Source: Pseudoxanthomonas sp. z9
Lineage (GTDB): Bacteria > Pseudomonadota > Gammaproteobacteria > Xanthomonadales > Xanthomonadaceae
Direction of reading: 5' to 3'
NCBI RefSeq assembly: GCF_006542425.1
Contig: NZ_VFID01000012.1
Location: forward strand, 248,001 to 312,000
DNA length: 64,000 nt
Made by a program: the position numbers and the translations under genes. Of this stretch, positions 63,504 through 64,000 are shown piece after piece. Under the pieces are notes generated by a model. That model worked only from the letters and a program-made list of their open reading frames with translations, did not search any database and had not been told where the DNA came from. Positions within the stretch are counted from its first letter, which is position 1. Each line of letters begins with the position of its first letter.

Positions 63504-64000
63504 CTATAGCTTGGCGCGTTGTTCGCGCAGGCCGTTGAGCTGGGTGGTCCATTCGGCCAGGCGCTGCCGCTCCTGCTCGACCACTGCCGCCGGCGCGTTC
63601 TGCACGAAGGTGGCATTGCCCAGCTTGCCGTTGCACTTGCCGATCTCGGCTTCCACGCGCTTGATTTCCTTGTCCAGGCGGGCGCGTTCGGCGTCCAGGT
63701 CGACCAGGCCTTCCAGCGGCACCAGCAGCTTGAGTTCGCCGACCATCGCGGCGGCGGAGGCGGGGGCCGTGGCGTCCACCGCCAGCCATTCGATGGCTTC
63801 GAGCTTTAGCAGGAACGACAGCGAGGAGGCATGCCGCTCGATCCGCTCGCGATCCTGCGCGATGCCGGCCTGCAGGAGCAGGCGGACGCTGCGCGAGGGC
63901 GCGACGTTCAGTTCGCTGCGCACGCGGCGCAGCGCGGTGACCATGGTCTTCAGCCACTCGACGTCCGCTTCGGCACGACCGAAGTCCTGGCCGGCGAAAT
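63504..64000 (-). CDS. valS: Valyl-tRNA synthetase, C-terminal part
   Basis: About 165 residues, truncated by the window edge. The visible part includes the end of the anticodon-binding domain ([17 protein letters not shown]) and the C-terminal coiled-coil tRNA arm ([40 protein letters not shown]). It is convergent with rimI. In related genomes holC lies near valS, so genes for both chi and psi may be close together here. Confidence 0.93.
   Translation of the reverse strand, partial: FAGQDFGRAEADVEWLKTMVTALRRVRSELNVAPSRSVRLLLQAGIAQDRERIERHASSLSFLLKLEAIEWLAVDATAPASAAAMVGELKLLVPLEGLVDLDAERARLDKEIKRVEAEIGKCNGKLGNATFVQNAPAAVVEQERQRLAEWTTQLNGLREQRAKL

Overview
The window is high-GC, gene-dense gammaproteobacterial chromosome. 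Gene content points to the Xanthomonadaceae (Lysobacteraceae: the Xanthomonas, Stenotrophomonas, Lysobacter, Luteimonas group). Markers are a Clp-type CRP homologue beside speD, a split trp operon, and a polysaccharide locus between metB and etfA, the site of the hypervariable LPS locus in Xanthomonas. REP-like elements with a GTAG head are also present. I see no phage, insertion sequence or CRISPR array.

Layout. 1-6.4 kb: end of an Mrp/Mnh cation antiporter operon, an SDR protein, an Mpo1-like protein, an EmrE-type SMR pump, purC and a small DnaJ protein. 6.4-14.8 kb: rpe, a YegS-like lipid kinase, then trpE, trpG, trpD and trpC interleaved with a SIMPL protein, an ABM monooxygenase and a HAD phosphatase. 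14.8-19.0 kb: zinc-ribbon protein, TauE exporter, clp, speD, a guanidine-II riboswitch with sugE, and coq7. 19.2-25.4 kb: rplM-rpsI, tRNA-Gln(CTG), a 2OG-Fe dioxygenase, FAH-like hydrolase and maiA, pilU, and a DUF4398/OmpA-like pair. 25.4-28.7 kb: a structured non-coding stretch that may encode an sRNA, a YdcH-type protein, a CBS-domain cysteine/cystathionine synthase, and metB.

28.7-43.9 kb: the surface polysaccharide locus. It reads wzm, wzt, a GT4 glycosyltransferase, wecC, three giant modular glycosyltransferases, a lipoprotein, a methyltransferase, a DUF6270 protein, and wecB on the opposite strand. Its base composition is visibly more AT-rich than the flanks. WecB and WecC would make UDP-ManNAcA from UDP-GlcNAc, the large enzymes would build the chain, and Wzm/Wzt would export it. 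No Wzx or Wzy is present, so this is an ABC-transporter-dependent pathway.

43.9-64 kb: etfA-etfB, an ATP-grasp protein, scoAB, a secreted metalloprotease lipoprotein with six FG-GAP/VCBS repeats, ETF:ubiquinone oxidoreductase, alkB, a four-gene Mla-like lipid transport operon, EamA and ThrE transporters, an H-NS-family protein, proS, a DUF4124 protein, pssA, a divergent holD, rimI, and the end of valS.

The items most worth following are: the methyltransferase/coiled-coil/glycosyltransferase fusion and its module-sharing neighbours; the guanidine-II riboswitch, whose second hairpin competes with an intrinsic terminator; and the structured intergenic region at 25.4-25.7 kb.
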